The position numbers and the translations under genes are program-made. From positions 2,323,805 to 2,387,804 of the forward strand of contig VYZI01000035.1 of the NCBI GenBank assembly GCA_013397695.1: DNA of 64,000 bases, in the 5' to 3' direction. Shown one piece after another: positions 10,853-22,976 of the stretch. Origin of the DNA: Centropus unirufus. Taxonomy: Eukaryota; Chordata; Aves; Cuculiformes; Centropidae. Below the pieces are notes generated by a model. The model was not told where the DNA came from. It saw only the letters and a list, made by a program, of their open reading frames with translations, and searched no databases. The stretch's first letter is position 1. Each line of letters starts with the position of its first letter.

Positions 10853-12028
10853 CACGCTATGCCTAAAAAGAATTTTGCTTTGTCAGACCAAGGAAGGAAG
10901 ATAAAGAAGACTAAATGCAATTCTACTACAAGGAGTTTTTCAAGAATCAGTAAGTATCCCCTAAGCCATACCAAAGAAACCTGTCTCAAAGCCAAGGGTT
11001 AGCACGGACGATAAGACTCATTCTACTTACCTGTATCCTACCTGGCTGAGAAACATTCTTGTTCAGCCAACAGACAGAAGCAGGCAATTCTTAAGCATTA
11101 TTTATACAATTTATTTTAGATATCCAGGCTAAGAGAAAATAAAACACAGTTTAGGGGTGTTTAGCTCCAGTCACTAAAAAGGCATTTTACAAAACCAGCT
11201 CAGGTGCAGATGACTAAAGATGGGCAAGGGGAGTCCTGTTCTCTGTGTCCTAGGATATAAAACCCAGCAGACAGATTAGGGAGGCAGAATGGGTCTGTTC
11301 TACACCCCAGGTCCTCCTCGGTTTGGGGCTGTCAGCATAGTTTTATGGCATAAATTAGAGCAGCCGTAGAAAACTCTGGAGCAGTTCTGAACCTCTTATT
11401 TTAGGCTACATCCCCCTCTTTTCCGCCATGGATATTTCTCTTGCTCCTCTGCAGACTCGCCTCTTTCCCAGTCTATGGGCAAGGAGGGAACTCTCCTGTC
11501 CCACAGCTCAGACAGTTCCTTCATCCTCTGCCCACCGGAATTCAGGGAGGGACATAGCACCAATGACCCCTATTTCTGCTGCTGAGATAAATTCAATTTT
11601 CCATTCAATTTTTATTTCTAAGTCAAGACAAGAATGATAGATTAAAACCAAAAAAGAGCTGAGCATTCAGTCTGGAATCTGCTGCAGTGCTGCACTCCCA
11701 GGCTGCTGGACCCCAAACAACCTCCTACCTCCAACTATTCCAGTTACTGATTTTTGTACCAAAACATTTACACTGGCACAACCCCCAATGAGTGCAATTA
11801 TGTGGGTAGAAAGGTGCTTTATACTAGCATAGATTACGAGATAAATAAGCTCATTTATATTGCTGCAACTACATTCACTTGAGGGTATTTGTACGGCTTT
11901 AATGATACCAGTGGAGTTAAAGCAATACAACTTTTATCTACAGACAAGACCTCAGCCTCATGGTAATTAACACAGACATTTTCAGCCACCCTGAGCAGCT
12001 GAGGGTTATGTCAGAAATAGCAACTGAC
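10853..12028. other. No gene recognised
   Basis: The stretch after the CR1 copy contains no recognised family. The ORF at 11428-11637 plus and the one at 11667-11930 minus lack motifs. An undetected 3' continuation of the CR1 or an LTR remnant cannot be excluded. Confidence 0.45.
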
Positions 12029-12181
12029 CCATAACAATTTGCAACAGCATCAGAAACCTCTACAAAACCAGCTCCACCTTCAATTGCTTTTGCCACATCT
12101 GCAGGAAAGATGTTTATTGTGTCCCTTTTGGCAGGAGGCCCCAAGAACTTAAAGTTGCTTGTGGCCACTTTTCTCTTGTGT
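12029..12181 (-). CDS. Exon-like ORF segment, unrecognised protein
   Basis: On the minus strand a T-rich tract built of TTTTG units ends in CTGTCCAG, a good splice acceptor, with exon sequence starting at 12181. The open frame (ORF 11938-12231) reads HKRKVATSNFKFLGPP, then AKRDTINIFPADVAKAIEGG, then AGFVEVSDAVANCYG. Two plausible donors lie inside it: GAAG before GTGGAG (exon end 12078) and ATGG before GTCAGT (exon end 12029). The residue mix looks protein-like. I do not recognise the family and no partner exon was found nearby. Chance, a pseudogene exon or a real rare exon are all possible. Confidence 0.25.
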
Positions 12182-12189
12182 CTGGACAG

Positions 12190-12215
12190 CAAAACAAAAC
12201 AAAACAAAAAAATAA
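12190..12215. repeat. (CAAAA)n simple repeat
   Basis: About four units of CAAAA run into an A-rich end. On the minus strand this forms the pyrimidine-rich tract of the acceptor noted at 12181. Confidence 0.85.
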
Positions 12216-12934
12216 ATTCAGCCACTGACATTTTGCTGTGAAAGAGCTAAAGCAACACAAAACCGCTGTTAAAAGTGGTGGTTAACCCTGTGCTACCCTC
12301 ATTGTTCCTCATTTGCCAGCTCCCAGTGTGTGGAGCGCAGCCGGAGCTTTGCTGTCTGTTGCTGGGGCTGACATCACCCCCGTTTGCCTAAGCACGGCTT
12401 CTGGGGGCTGTGTTTGCACCCTTGATCAGCACTGGTCCCACTGGTCCCATGCTGGCCCAGTCAGCAAGGCCTCGCATGTCAGCTCTCGAGCACTTCAAGG
12501 TGCTTGGCCTCATTTGCAGAGAGGTTTGGAAATACATCCAGATAACTTTGGACAGAGTACTCATGGGCTCGTCCCATAAGCAACTGCACCCTGCACTGTA
12601 CATAACTTGACAGAGACAAAAAGCAAGCCCAGGAAAAAAAACATCTCTCCCATAAGCACCCTCCATGGGTTAAACTTAACTCCACAAAACAGAAAACCAG
12701 ATTGTGCTTCCAGCCGAAACTGGATTTGCCAAGAGGCTGCTGAACCCATCAATGTGATAATGGATAAACGTTTTGCTTAGCTTTGTACTCCTGGACTCTT
12801 TATCTCTTTCCCCTGAATAATACTAGAACAATCTCATGGGAAACTACATGAAATTTCTTGTCCAGGAAAAAGAAAGAGGTTTAATAAAAGAAAACCTAAA
12901 AATGGGCTGTCAATAGAGACAGGAGTGAATGCTG
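12216..12934. other. GC-richer unique DNA, overlapping chance ORFs
   Basis: Base composition is locally less AT-rich (about 12310-12500), so stop codons are scarce and ORFs overlap on both strands (12313-12579 plus, 12388-12752 minus). None shows a recognisable motif. Confidence 0.5.
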
Positions 12935-13030
12935 CCATTGGACAGTCAGGGAACTGAGGCACAAGCGGGGCTTAGTGACTTGCTCAAGGTCAAACACGTA
13001 GACACGTGTGAGCAAGGAATGACTGAGGCA
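12935..13030 (-). mobile_element. MIR-like ancient SINE fragment (antisense)
   Basis: The block GGGAACTGAGGCACAAGC, then CTTAGTGACTTGCTCAAGGT and CAAACACGTAG follows the reverse complement of the MIR SINE core closely: 'GAAACTGAGGCACAGAGAGG', 'TTAAGTAACTTGCCCAAGGT', 'CACACAGCTAG'. Both ends are lost. MIR is an old tRNA-derived SINE family that predates the bird-mammal split, so scarce copies in birds are expected. Confidence 0.7.
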
Positions 13031-13838
13031 TTGTCTACAGACACTGCAATGCCACAGACACTTAATAGAAACAAGGACTCCTCATTTCCAATCAAATTCT
13101 ATTTTCCAAATGTCCAGGTGGTCAGGCAACGTTGGGATAATCAAAGGGTATGTCTTGTTCAAAATACATGTCATAAATATGGAAGATGCTTAACAAAACT
13201 GAGGCATACATTGAATGTTTCCAGAAATGTGTAGAATTTCCACTTGGAGCTGTGCTTTTTCCTTAGGGATGAAGGAAGCAGATCTGTAATTGAAAAATCG
13301 GTAATTCTTTAAACGTGAAACATCAGATAGGACTCACCTTGAGACTGAGACACCTAAATTTTGGTGTCTACGTGTGACATAGGGAGCTCAGTACATGTTC
13401 AACTTGGTTGCTTACATATAACTATCTAGGGTTTGGAAACTTCTCCTGGCCCCAGCTGTTGCACTGGAGACACCCGGCTCTCTTGCAGATCCTGTAGAGC
13501 CCTCAGGTATCCCAGTGCTTTTCATCTGGCATTCTGTGCCCACACCTAGAATACTTTTCTCCCAGTTTGAAACAGAAAAAGAAAACATTACTTTGCCTGT
13601 GTGTTCCTGCAACAGAGTGATGCAAACAAATCACCAAAGAACAATTTAGATTCCTACTTTCAGTAACCTTAAATTCATTTTCATCCTATATGATCTGTTT
13701 TCCACACCCTACCTGACATAAAGCTGCGCTAATAGCTTTACTGCGCAGCACCAGTGACAGCCTCCTTCCCAAGACATTTTGACAAAATTGGGCATCATAT
13801 GAAGTGCTTTTCTCACTGACTCTCAGCTTTCCAATGGT
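13031..13838. other. Unique DNA, no gene seen
   Basis: No supported feature. The ORFs at 12929-13234 and 13412-13612 have no motifs; the first runs over the SINE fragment. Confidence 0.5.
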
Positions 13839-13865
13839 TGTGGGTTTTTTTAAAAAAAACCCACA
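13839..13865. repeat. Perfect inverted repeat, 13-bp arms, 1-nt centre
   Basis: TGTGGGTTTTTTT at 13839-13851 pairs exactly with AAAAAAACCCACA at 13853-13865 around a single A. The near-zero loop suggests a recent palindromic event or the joined ends of a small transposon-derived element. Confidence 0.8.
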
Positions 13866-14779
13866 CCTCTTCATTACAGTGTTTTTAATTTCCATATTGT
13901 TTCTCTAAAATTAGGAATTCGGATTTGAGGATCCCACTGTGCCAATAGTTTCTCTTCATGCCTTGATGCAGTGCAAGTTCCCACAGCCCTCATATCCCAG
14001 AATTCCAATGAGAGAAAACTTGATGCTCAGAGTAAGTCTCGGAATGGGTTTCCCAGCCTAGAGGACCAGGAGCTGGAGAAAAGGCATTGGGACTGCTATT
14101 CTCAAAAGACTAAGGAATCATTTAAAATTTTGGTTGTTCACCCCCAATAACCTAAACTTGTAAATTGCATTTTCTAACAGGGGAAAAAAAAAAAAAGAAA
14201 GAAAAAAAAAGACACAGGCTCTCCTGTGTTTTATACAATGTTATATAACTTTGCTGCATGCACCATCCTGCCATAGGAATTGGATGTATATTCCCACTGA
14301 TATGATGCCAAACACCACATAGGATGAAAATCATGTCGTTTACTTTTGGCTAAGTAAATTTGGGTGTCCTGCCCAAGCCTGTCGGTAGATTTCTGTTGGA
14401 AGAGGCATAGGAAAGGCTGCTCAACAGTCTGGACTGCTCCTCTCTCACCAGTATCTACCGATGAGACTGCATATCTGGTTTAGCACAGATGCCTAACTCT
14501 GCAATGGTGACATTAAATAAAATCAATCCCATCCTTCTTGGCCAGCAGCACCACCACAAATACTTCCCTCACTGCTCCATGCTCTTCTCCCCACTCCTTG
14601 AACATCCAGATATACTCAGGAGGTTCCTGGGCAGCAGCACACTGGTATTCAGAAGTCTTGGTCTCTTCTGGCTATTTAGTCTCAAGGTTTAGCTGTTTGT
14701 ACAGGAAAACTTAATGAGTATGGTTACTTGTGTGAAAACACAAGCATCTGTAGTTGTGGTTATGGCTAAATTCAGCCTT
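13866..14779. other. Unique DNA with an A-rich run
   Basis: An interrupted A-rich run lies at 14180-14211. No coding region or repeat family was recognised. Confidence 0.5.
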
Positions 14780-15180
14780 TAACCTCAGCTGTCAATAGTT
14801 TATTATCTTTTTAAAATTATAATCAAATTAAACCACATCCCGTAATTATAAAGGGACTATTTTGAGAAGTCTGAAAAAGGTGACCTGCACCTTTCCGGAA
14901 TGAGCGCGCTCATTACGTGACCTTCCTGTCACCCTGAGCATAATGATGCAGAAATAATTGGGAAATTCCCTCCGATGTCACCTCTCAGAGTGTGCTTGCT
15001 GCTTCTCCAGGCTGTCATCACGCTGCCGCCTGCTCACAGTAATCGCTGCTGGCACAGGACGTGCTCGTACCACGCTGCATTATTAGCAAGCTGTCAGACA
15101 CCGGCAACGCAGAGCCCCAGTGCCAACACAGAGAGAGTTATAGGGGTAATAATGTTGTCCGTTAAGTAAAAATAACTGAA
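14780..15180. promoter_or_regulatory. Candidate regulatory block with CpGs and a 16-bp palindrome
   Basis: An AT-rich TAATTA-bearing half (14800-14860) passes into a GC-richer half with several CpGs. The second half holds TTCCGGAA at 14893-14900 (tandem ETS-like core), a perfect palindrome AATGAGCGCGCTCATT at 14899-14914 and an overlapping ATTACGTGAC (bZIP or E-box-like) at 14912-14921. CpG retention in otherwise CpG-poor DNA and this motif density suggest a regulatory element. No coding content was recognised and conservation cannot be tested here. Confidence 0.35.
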
Positions 15181-16834
15181 CTTTCAGAGTAGAGAAAAAA
15201 AAAAGCACAACGCAATACCCTAGCCTTTGGTTAAATGGTATTTTACTTCTTTCCCCATGCTGAGCTCAGGAATGGGTTTATGATGTGGATACAAGCTGAT
15301 GTTGAAGAGCAGTAATTTATTTGCAGAGTTCTTTCTGCAAGCCTACAATGGTTGCCAGGGAGGATCGCTCGCTATGTTTTAATTGCTTTTTACAGGCTGG
15401 ATAGTGCCTGTATGCCAATCCCTGAATAAGGATGTGAATGCAACCTGTACGCCAAAGCGAGGAGCTCCAGGAGGCACCATAGCTCAGACACATATGCCTG
15501 AGCCCCACTTATCTCCACACTTCTCATCGCATCCCAGAGGCAGTCGCCCACCATGGACTCATGCCAGTAACAGACTAGCGTGGCTCCCTCTTCTCTGACT
15601 CCTTCTGCTCCGGTTCCCTGGAGAGTCCAGAGGCAGGAGGATAAGCTGCCCACACAGCCTCCATCCACCCGCTCCCAGTACGGGGGCAGAGAAGTGAGCA
15701 GTGACCCCCCGCATGCCTGGCCTCATATTTTGAGCAGCTGGCAAAGGACGGGGAGATTCACACTCTCCTGTAAAAATTATCCGTCACAAGTCAAAGTCCA
15801 GCTGTCAAACAGTTAATTCCTTTATATCATCTTCCCCTACATAAGGAACAGCCTCGCAGTTCAGTTTTCAACCTAACACCTCATTTAAATCTCTCCTGGA
15901 GGCCATAAAAAAATCTGTGAAAGGCAGTAAATATTTCTAGAACAATAACTCCAAGTTAATTCCCTCTTACCAACTTCCCAGCATATCCTCTCCTTCTGCT
16001 CTCCTGTTTCTTTGGTGAACAAAGAATACAAGAAGATCATGAATTTGCAGCAGTGATAATTGTTTAAGTATTACAAAGACAACAGGATAAACCAATTTAT
16101 GAATAAGTTGAAGCACTAAACAGTTAACCTCTCTGTGCTGAAATCAATATCCAAATTTTTCCCTCCCGTGATAACTGTAGCTTAGGAATGTTCTTACTGC
16201 ACTTCACAGTCTCTGCATCTGTGCATGTATGTGGAGGGCAGGGCACGTGGCATGGCATGGTATCTTTCCAAAGGATATGTGCTACATTAAATAGAAACAA
16301 AACATGACCATGTACTTCCTATCCTCTCCAAGCCACCAAATGTGATTCATTTACAGACATGACTTAGGAAACTGGACAAAATCTGCATCACCTCCAGAAA
16401 TAACTGAGAAATGTACTTTTGGAACATTTATTCCTTGCTTATACAAATGGTCAACACTTGATTGACAGTGGCATTTCTGCCATCAACATTTTTTAGACTG
16501 GCATTTAGGGGAGGGGTTTCGCACAAGGTCATCCTGATATTATATGCTTATTTTTCTGAAATTAACAAAGTCTGTGTAGATGCTAAGCCTGTAAGAGATG
16601 AATGATAAATCCTCATCCCCAAACATCTCTGACAGGGAACAGAATGTTGGACTTGCATGGGTCAAACTTTGGCTCTGCCTTATAAACTAGGTGGCTCGTG
16701 GGCAAAGGGATAAATGATCAGCCATCCATGCCTGTCAAATCTCATCACATTTCTTAGCACAGGGGTAAGACCTGATGTGCTGATGAGATTCCCACCTTTG
16801 CAAATTAGGGCCAAAGTCTAAAAGGAATGACCAT
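15181..16834. other. No gene recognised
   Basis: Overlapping ORFs at 15317-15816 in several frames on both strands reflect locally higher GC. No motif, repeat family or splice structure was convincing. Confidence 0.45.
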
Positions 16835-17317
16835 CTATGGATTGCATCTGCCGTGCGATACAGGGCTCCACTTTTTTCCACATCCGCACAAGCTCCACAC
16901 AAACATCTGCCATGATAGCAGTATCCCCCTCCGAGCCAGCTTGCCAAGCACCTCAAGGAACTGCAGGTAACTGAAATTAAGGCTCAGGAGGAAGATTTGA
17001 GTTATTATGCTCTTAGGCATAAGGGCCAAAGTCAGATTGCAGAAGCTACTTCTAATTATCAGATGTAATAATTTAGGGTGATAAAAATGGAGGTACCTTA
17101 AAGCAGTCAGGCTTTTAGAATACTGAAGAACAGCATCTTCTGATGCCGTTACTGAAGTAACTATTCCATAATGAAGTATTTTCATAATCAGTTTGAATTT
17201 AACTAATGACTTTAAAGTAAGGATAGATAATAGTTGTGTGTTCAACTTTGCCACATTGGCACATCTCTTAGTAGTCAGTCTTATCTGCTGAATTCCTCTC
17301 TTCATGTATATGCACAC
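16835..17317 (-). other. Longest ORF in the window (160 codons), likely non-coding
   Basis: An ATG-started frame of 160 codons is rich in leucine, isoleucine and serine, with no recognised domain, no signal peptide and no repeat. An overlapping minus frame (16735-16956) is also open. Codon content looks like reverse-read AT-rich DNA rather than coding sequence. It is listed only because of its length for such AT-rich DNA. A small decayed gene cannot be ruled out. Confidence 0.2.
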
Positions 17318-20300
17318 AATGGACGCAGTAACAGAGCTCTGAGGCTACAGCCTTAATAGGTATTTCAGAGAATATATCAGGCTTCTATGCTGCAAAAGGA
17401 TGGAAGAGAGCAAGACAAAGCAATGGTGATGGTGGCTTCTTCACACATCAGTGAGCTGATGGATCAGGTAGACCCATCTGACTCTCCTATTAAATTTTTA
17501 CAAGCATCTGTATGTGATACACCTGTCAGAACATGATGGGTCCAGTTAGTCAGTGATCAGGCTGACAACTGCATCATCTTCTCCTTCGCTTGGGTAGCTC
17601 CAAGGAGTAATCAAAGCTGCTGTCAACTAGAAACCATCATTTAAATTTGGTGATCAAACACATCTTTTCTCAGTAGTTTCACAAGCACCCTGTTCTGTGC
17701 CTGTTTGCAAATGAGATGATATTTTCTCAGCATAAGTTTATCCAAGATCTACACTTCTGCTTACCCATCTGGTCTTATGAGATAATTCTTGGGCATCTTT
17801 TGTTCTCCTTATTCCTAATGCACTCTTTGCTTGTTTAGTTAAGCTGAGGAATAACTCAATATACTCTGCCCTCTGAAAGGAATACTACAAAACTCGACTT
17901 CTTCCTCTGACGATGCTAAACTATCTCTTTTATAGACAGAATTTAAAAGGTAATGAAAAAATGCCATTAATATGCCTTCACATTTATACTTCTAACATCA
18001 AAATTAAGAGGTGACTGTCTTCTTTTGGCATTACTAATTTTTAGTGGAAAATATCTTTGTGTCCCATCAATCTCTTTTTTCACTAAAGACTGGACTATCA
18101 AGAAGAGTGACCAAATGTCCATCCCCAGATCTGGGTAAACTGCTTCTGTATCGATTTTACTTTCACTGTTAACCTATCTTTCCAAATGGAACAGAACCAG
18201 AGGTTAGAGCACACTGCTCTCTTCCTCTCTCTGAAGATAAATTGATTCTCAGATAACGCAGAATAAATTGCAGTTAATCTATATTGATTCAGTTAAAAAA
18301 TATGAAATGCAAATTCGAAAAAAGCCATTGGCGGAGCAGCGAAACTCGAGACTGGACTCTGAGCCCTTAAATACAAGTACAGAAATTTAGTAAAAAAAAA
18401 ACCTACTGGAAAGGTGATGAAATGGAAAAAATAAGTTATTTCCAAATTGTTAGGTTATGTAGAGAAACTCTTGAGTAAGAGTTACACTGTGACAACATAT
18501 CTGAAGACAACAGCCCTCATTCTGCAATTTTTTACTAGTTTAACTTCACCGACTCCTCGGCGGCCACTACCCATTGTAACTTGGATGAGAATTAGACCAA
18601 CTGTCTTAATGAAATTTTAATTAATCATTTAGCACAAGCCCACAAGAATGTTTTTAAAACTGCAGCAAGTAGAAGCATGCACGTAGAGTAACCAGTTGGG
18701 AATGCTCTAAAGCTGAGACAAAGGGATGTGATGTCAAGTTTGTTTTTGAAAGACTGAGGCAGCCCCAAAGAATACATCACTGACACAGAAAATTACCAAA
18801 CATTTATAAATAATACAGTATGCTCAAACCTATCACACTGCAAACAAAACAGATCAGCAAGCTATCAAGCAGCTGATGACAGAGGAAGACACAGAGTCAG
18901 ACAGCTTGAAGTCAGCCAACTGCTGACAACCGGTGGGGCAGGTGTACCAGGGTTTTAACAAGGGCTACAGCATGGGAGGCTGCAATGGTGAGAGTCACCT
19001 CTGGGCTCCTGATTGTTCTTATAACCGCACCAGGCTTCATCTCCCACAGCTTAGAGCTATGGCTGGCATCCCTCAGCTGCTGGCAAATTCTGCAAAAAAA
19101 ATCAAGGTAGAGGGAGCAGACTACGTGAGTGAAAGGAAAAGTCTGATAATGGAGATTATCTCTAGCAGCAAAGTGGAAGTGACATAGAAAGTAAGCTTCA
19201 CAGATAAAAGACAAATGCAGTCAAGAAATCCTAAGTACTACTAAAAGGCTCTGTGAATGGATATGTCTATTATGAGAAGCAATATAATTGGCTGTCTTGA
19301 AGTTTGAATGTCACTCAAAGAGTTTAGCAAGACAAAGAAGTAGTAAATTATATCTGGAAGGAGATTTTTTTTTTCCCAAACACTTGCGGAACAGTAATAC
19401 TAGATAATAGGTCATTTAGGGCTCCTGTCAGACAGAAATCTAGATAAACTGGCATTGCTTTATTTACAGGATTCGACCGTCAGGGTCACATCATCACAAA
19501 TCATCACATCAAATCAAAATTGGTAATGAAACTTAATGGATTCTAGCTACACTAATGAAACTGAGATATAAAATCCACTTCCCTTCCTGTCTTGTTGACA
19601 TCCAAATGCCACAGGCAGACTGATATTCACTTCATAATATACCCTTTTTTTTCTTGGGTAACAGGATGACACGATTGCACTGCTTGATAAAAGCCCTCAA
19701 TCACTTTTATTAGGTAGTTTTGACAACAATTTAAAAAAGGGCACCGGTTTCAATGGTATTCATTCAATATAGCTTCTTATACATTTCATGAAAACCAGCA
19801 GCCGTACACAGGATAAATGCAGCAAGGTCAGGAAGGTGGCAGTGGATTTCCCCACGTGAAAGGTAGAAGCCCCCCTCAGCACTAGTGGACATCAGCAGGG
19901 ATGGCCAGCCCTGAACTCCTGACTCTGTCTGGGGGATGAATCCAAAACCTCACATCTTACCTCCTCCCAGAACACCCTGCCAAACCTTAAGGAATGTGTG
20001 TGGAAACAGAAACCTCCTTGTTCTTCCCATGGGCACTGCACCACAGCAAAATAAAATTACTAAAATTTATTTTAGCTAAAAGCTTAAGCTGGGCTACCAA
20101 TCTAGGAACTCATCTGTGGAGAATCTCACTTTGGAAATCTTCCTTTTTAATTGGCTTTTTTAATCCAGTTGTGGTTCAGGAACAAACACTAAAGACACCT
20201 CAAAAGTACAGAAAGAGGTTCGGAACAATCCTCTCCCAGGTAGATGCCCATAACACCCTAATGGAAAATCACACATTCACTTGCTCTCTCTGCATATACT

Positions 20301-21083
20301 GCTTTGCTTTACTTCTTCCATTATAGAAAACATGATTTTTTTCTTCTACACTGAGAGATATCAAAAAGGAGGATAGAGCAAGCATCAGTATAGTTCCTTT
20401 TACATGGTGCACTGTCTGATCTGGAAATTAAAATCACCTCCTTGAGGAGGAGAGAAGCCAGCTTGAATCTTTGCGGTGAAAGGACACTTAATATCCTAGA
20501 GATGTGCTGTAGCCCCCACATTAACCCATCAAAAATAGAGCCCCTCTGTCCTTCCTACAGCCATCTTGAAAAATAGGAATGCAATGACAAAGCACAGGGA
20601 ACCAAATCCTGTCAACATACATTCCTTAGATTCAGAGAAACCTCCCTGGGTGCAGCCCATTCATTTTTATATGGGAATTACAATCCAGGCTGATCAGTCC
20701 TGTTGAGACCACAGGACCGTTGTGATCCAGGAAGGAAAATCACAAGAACATGGGGAGGCAGAGGCTTTCTGGAGTTTTTGTGGATCTGGCCTCCGATGAC
20801 CACTCAAGAGAAACAGATTTCCCGTTGCCCAGGTGTGTAATAAATTACTTTCCAGCACAGTCCACCCGAGTGTCCCTTCACAGGCAATGGTGCCTGATTC
20901 CAGAAATACTGACTTTTTATAGGTCCACATTTGAGCAATCTCATCGCAGGTGCTCATTTCACAGACAAAACACTGAAACTAAGCCACATTTTCCATGGAC
21001 TGCATGAAGCATATACAGACCCAGAGATTATGTTGGTGGGGAAGCAGGTGCTGGATGCTTGAAGGCTTGCTGGGAAAGCTGGA
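17318..21083. other. Unique DNA, no gene seen
   Basis: No recognised gene, RNA or transposable element. Short repeats of ATCACA occur near 19490-19510 and a T-run near 19365. ORFs at 18912-19214 and 19994-20326 lack motifs. Confidence 0.5.
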
Positions 21084-21205
21084 GTGACCACAAGAGGAGG
21101 AGGAGAAGAGGATGAAGAAGAAGAGGAGGAAAAGGAGAACATAGAGAAGGAAGAAAAGGAAGACAAAGAGGATGAAAGAGAAGGAGGGTACAAGGAAAGG
21201 AAAGT
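21084..21205. repeat. Polypurine (GA-rich) tract
   Basis: About 120 bases are almost entirely A and G on the plus strand (GAGGA, GAAGA and AGGAA units) with few interruptions. It explains the Glu/Lys-rich plus ORF (21084-21368) and the Ser/Phe/Leu-rich minus ORFs opposite, which should not be taken as genes. Such tracts can adopt triplex structures. Confidence 0.85.
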
Positions 21206-22670
21206 TTTGCCACACTGTATGAATGCTCCTTCCCAGCACCAGGCACATCACACATACTTTGATCACCTTTGCACACTGCAGGTCCATCCATCTCACATGC
21301 ACAACACTACTTTCAGGATTAATTCCAAGCAATTTCCCACAAAGAGTTCTAAAAATCAAACAAGATGATTCCACAAAAATCCCCAAAGCAATTTTCGTAG
21401 TGAAACACTATTATTTTATTCCCTGACAGTCTGTATTAAGAAATACACTCACCTGTTGTGGCTCCTATTGCACAGTTAAACCTTCTGGATGCCCCACACA
21501 GTGACAGAGATTCATGTAGTCTAGGTTTGAGGAATCACACATTTCTATGCCATAAAATTTTTGCTTCTCCTGGTCAAAGCACCTGGCTACAGACTACAGG
21601 TGACTTTCAGGGGCAGGCTGTCTGGTTTGTGCTCTGTGTTTCACAACACAGCAGTCACGCAAGCGGTGTTAGTAAGGTTTAACAGCCAGAACTGGATAAG
21701 ATCTAGCTTTGCACGGGGAGAGTAGGTAGTTCACATGAGAAAACACTGAGCTTACATAAGAAATTTTAGGACTCTCAGTGGTATTTACTTTAAAAAATTC
21801 ATACGTAGTTTGTAGCTGCTGTACAAAACCTTCCATCAGTGTGGCTCAAGGTAATTAAAAAATAATTCTAAATAATACATTCACCGAAGATTTCCTGCAA
21901 AATATACTCATTTTCAAGTCATATTTTGCCATTTAAATACACATGTATCCTACACTGATACAGATTTTTAACTTCTTTATCCAAAGCCATGTTTCACGGC
22001 ATGGATTGCATAAAGGCTCCTTCACCCCTAAGCTAAGATAAGGGATTCCCCTACTTGGCATGGAGATGGGAAGTGGGCTGTGAAGAGCAGTAGAGCATAA
22101 TGCTGCAGCCAGGGAAGGCTCACTCTTCTTTGTACAGAGCTGATTCTCAGTATCCACACAGGTCAGGCTTTCCAAGAGAAAAGACCATGTACAACACCAC
22201 AAAAAAAACCATGGAAAATACAGAATACTCATTCACAACACTCCAGTTCACACTTGTTGTATAGCTGTGTCCTTCTCTGCTTTGTCCTTTAAAAATCAAG
22301 AGTACGCACAGGTCTGAGTCTGGTTAGACACTCTGCACGCTCTTAAATGAGATTATACAATAAGAATGAAGCTTAGAGCACAAGAAAAGTTCGCTTCCAA
22401 ACACTGCAACTAAGAGGAAAATATCTGAAAAGAAAGTCCTGTCTCTTGCAGAAAGAGAATTAAAGGCAACTGGCACTGAAATATTTTTATAAAAGATTCC
22501 ATTTCAGGACAACTTGCTACTTCAAACACAGAGCAGGTGCGAGATTTCAAGATTTAGACTGATGTAGGGTCCAAGATAATGTTTGGGTGGTCAACAGATA
22601 AGGAGTCATATAGAATGAAGGGAGATTGGATTAAGCACTTGTAATTTCAGTGAAATAAATCCTGAGCCTC
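21206..22670. other. Unique DNA, no gene seen
   Basis: No supported feature. An AT-rich patch with TAATTA-type sites lies near 21850-21890. The ORF at 21933-22232 minus has no motif. Confidence 0.5.
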
Positions 22671-22976
22671 ATGATAAGTCTCATTCCCAACTGGATTTGG
22701 GCAGATGGATCCCTGAGCCAGTGTAGCTACCTGAGCAACACCAGATGGATTGACTACTTAGTCCTAGTTTGGCTGCTGCTGAGGGAATCTGTCAGAAGTC
22801 AAGTCAGTGACAATTTTCATAGACAAGGAATTGAAGAAAAATTGGAACAAGAATTTTTCTTAGCGAAAAACTCAGAGAACCTCAAGGTGCCACTGAAAGC
22901 AGCTGGAAGCAACTCCCTGTGTAGCTCCAGTAAATCACTCTACGTTGAACGACTTGAAACCTCTCTAGGGCTGTGA
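22671..22976 (+). other. 101-codon ORF with hydrophilic C-terminal half, unrecognised
   Basis: The second half (NFHRQGIEEKLEQEFFLAKN, then SENLKVPLKAAGSNSLCSSS) is hydrophilic and protein-like. The first half, tryptophan- and leucine-rich, is not. Several AGs precede the better half (near 22795), but the pyrimidine tract is poor. No homologue is recognised and no adjoining exon was found. Most likely chance. Confidence 0.15.

Noticed and set aside
11000..11430. LTR of an endogenous retrovirus
   Set aside because: No matching second LTR, primer-binding site or terminal TG/CA pair could be seen.
16835..17317. 160-codon minus ORF as a gene
   Set aside because: Leucine/isoleucine/serine-rich content typical of antisense AT-rich DNA, no domain, and a second open frame overlapping it.
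20979..21386. Serine/phenylalanine/leucine-rich minus ORFs as membrane or secreted proteins
   Set aside because: They are translations of the polypurine tract at 21084-21205.
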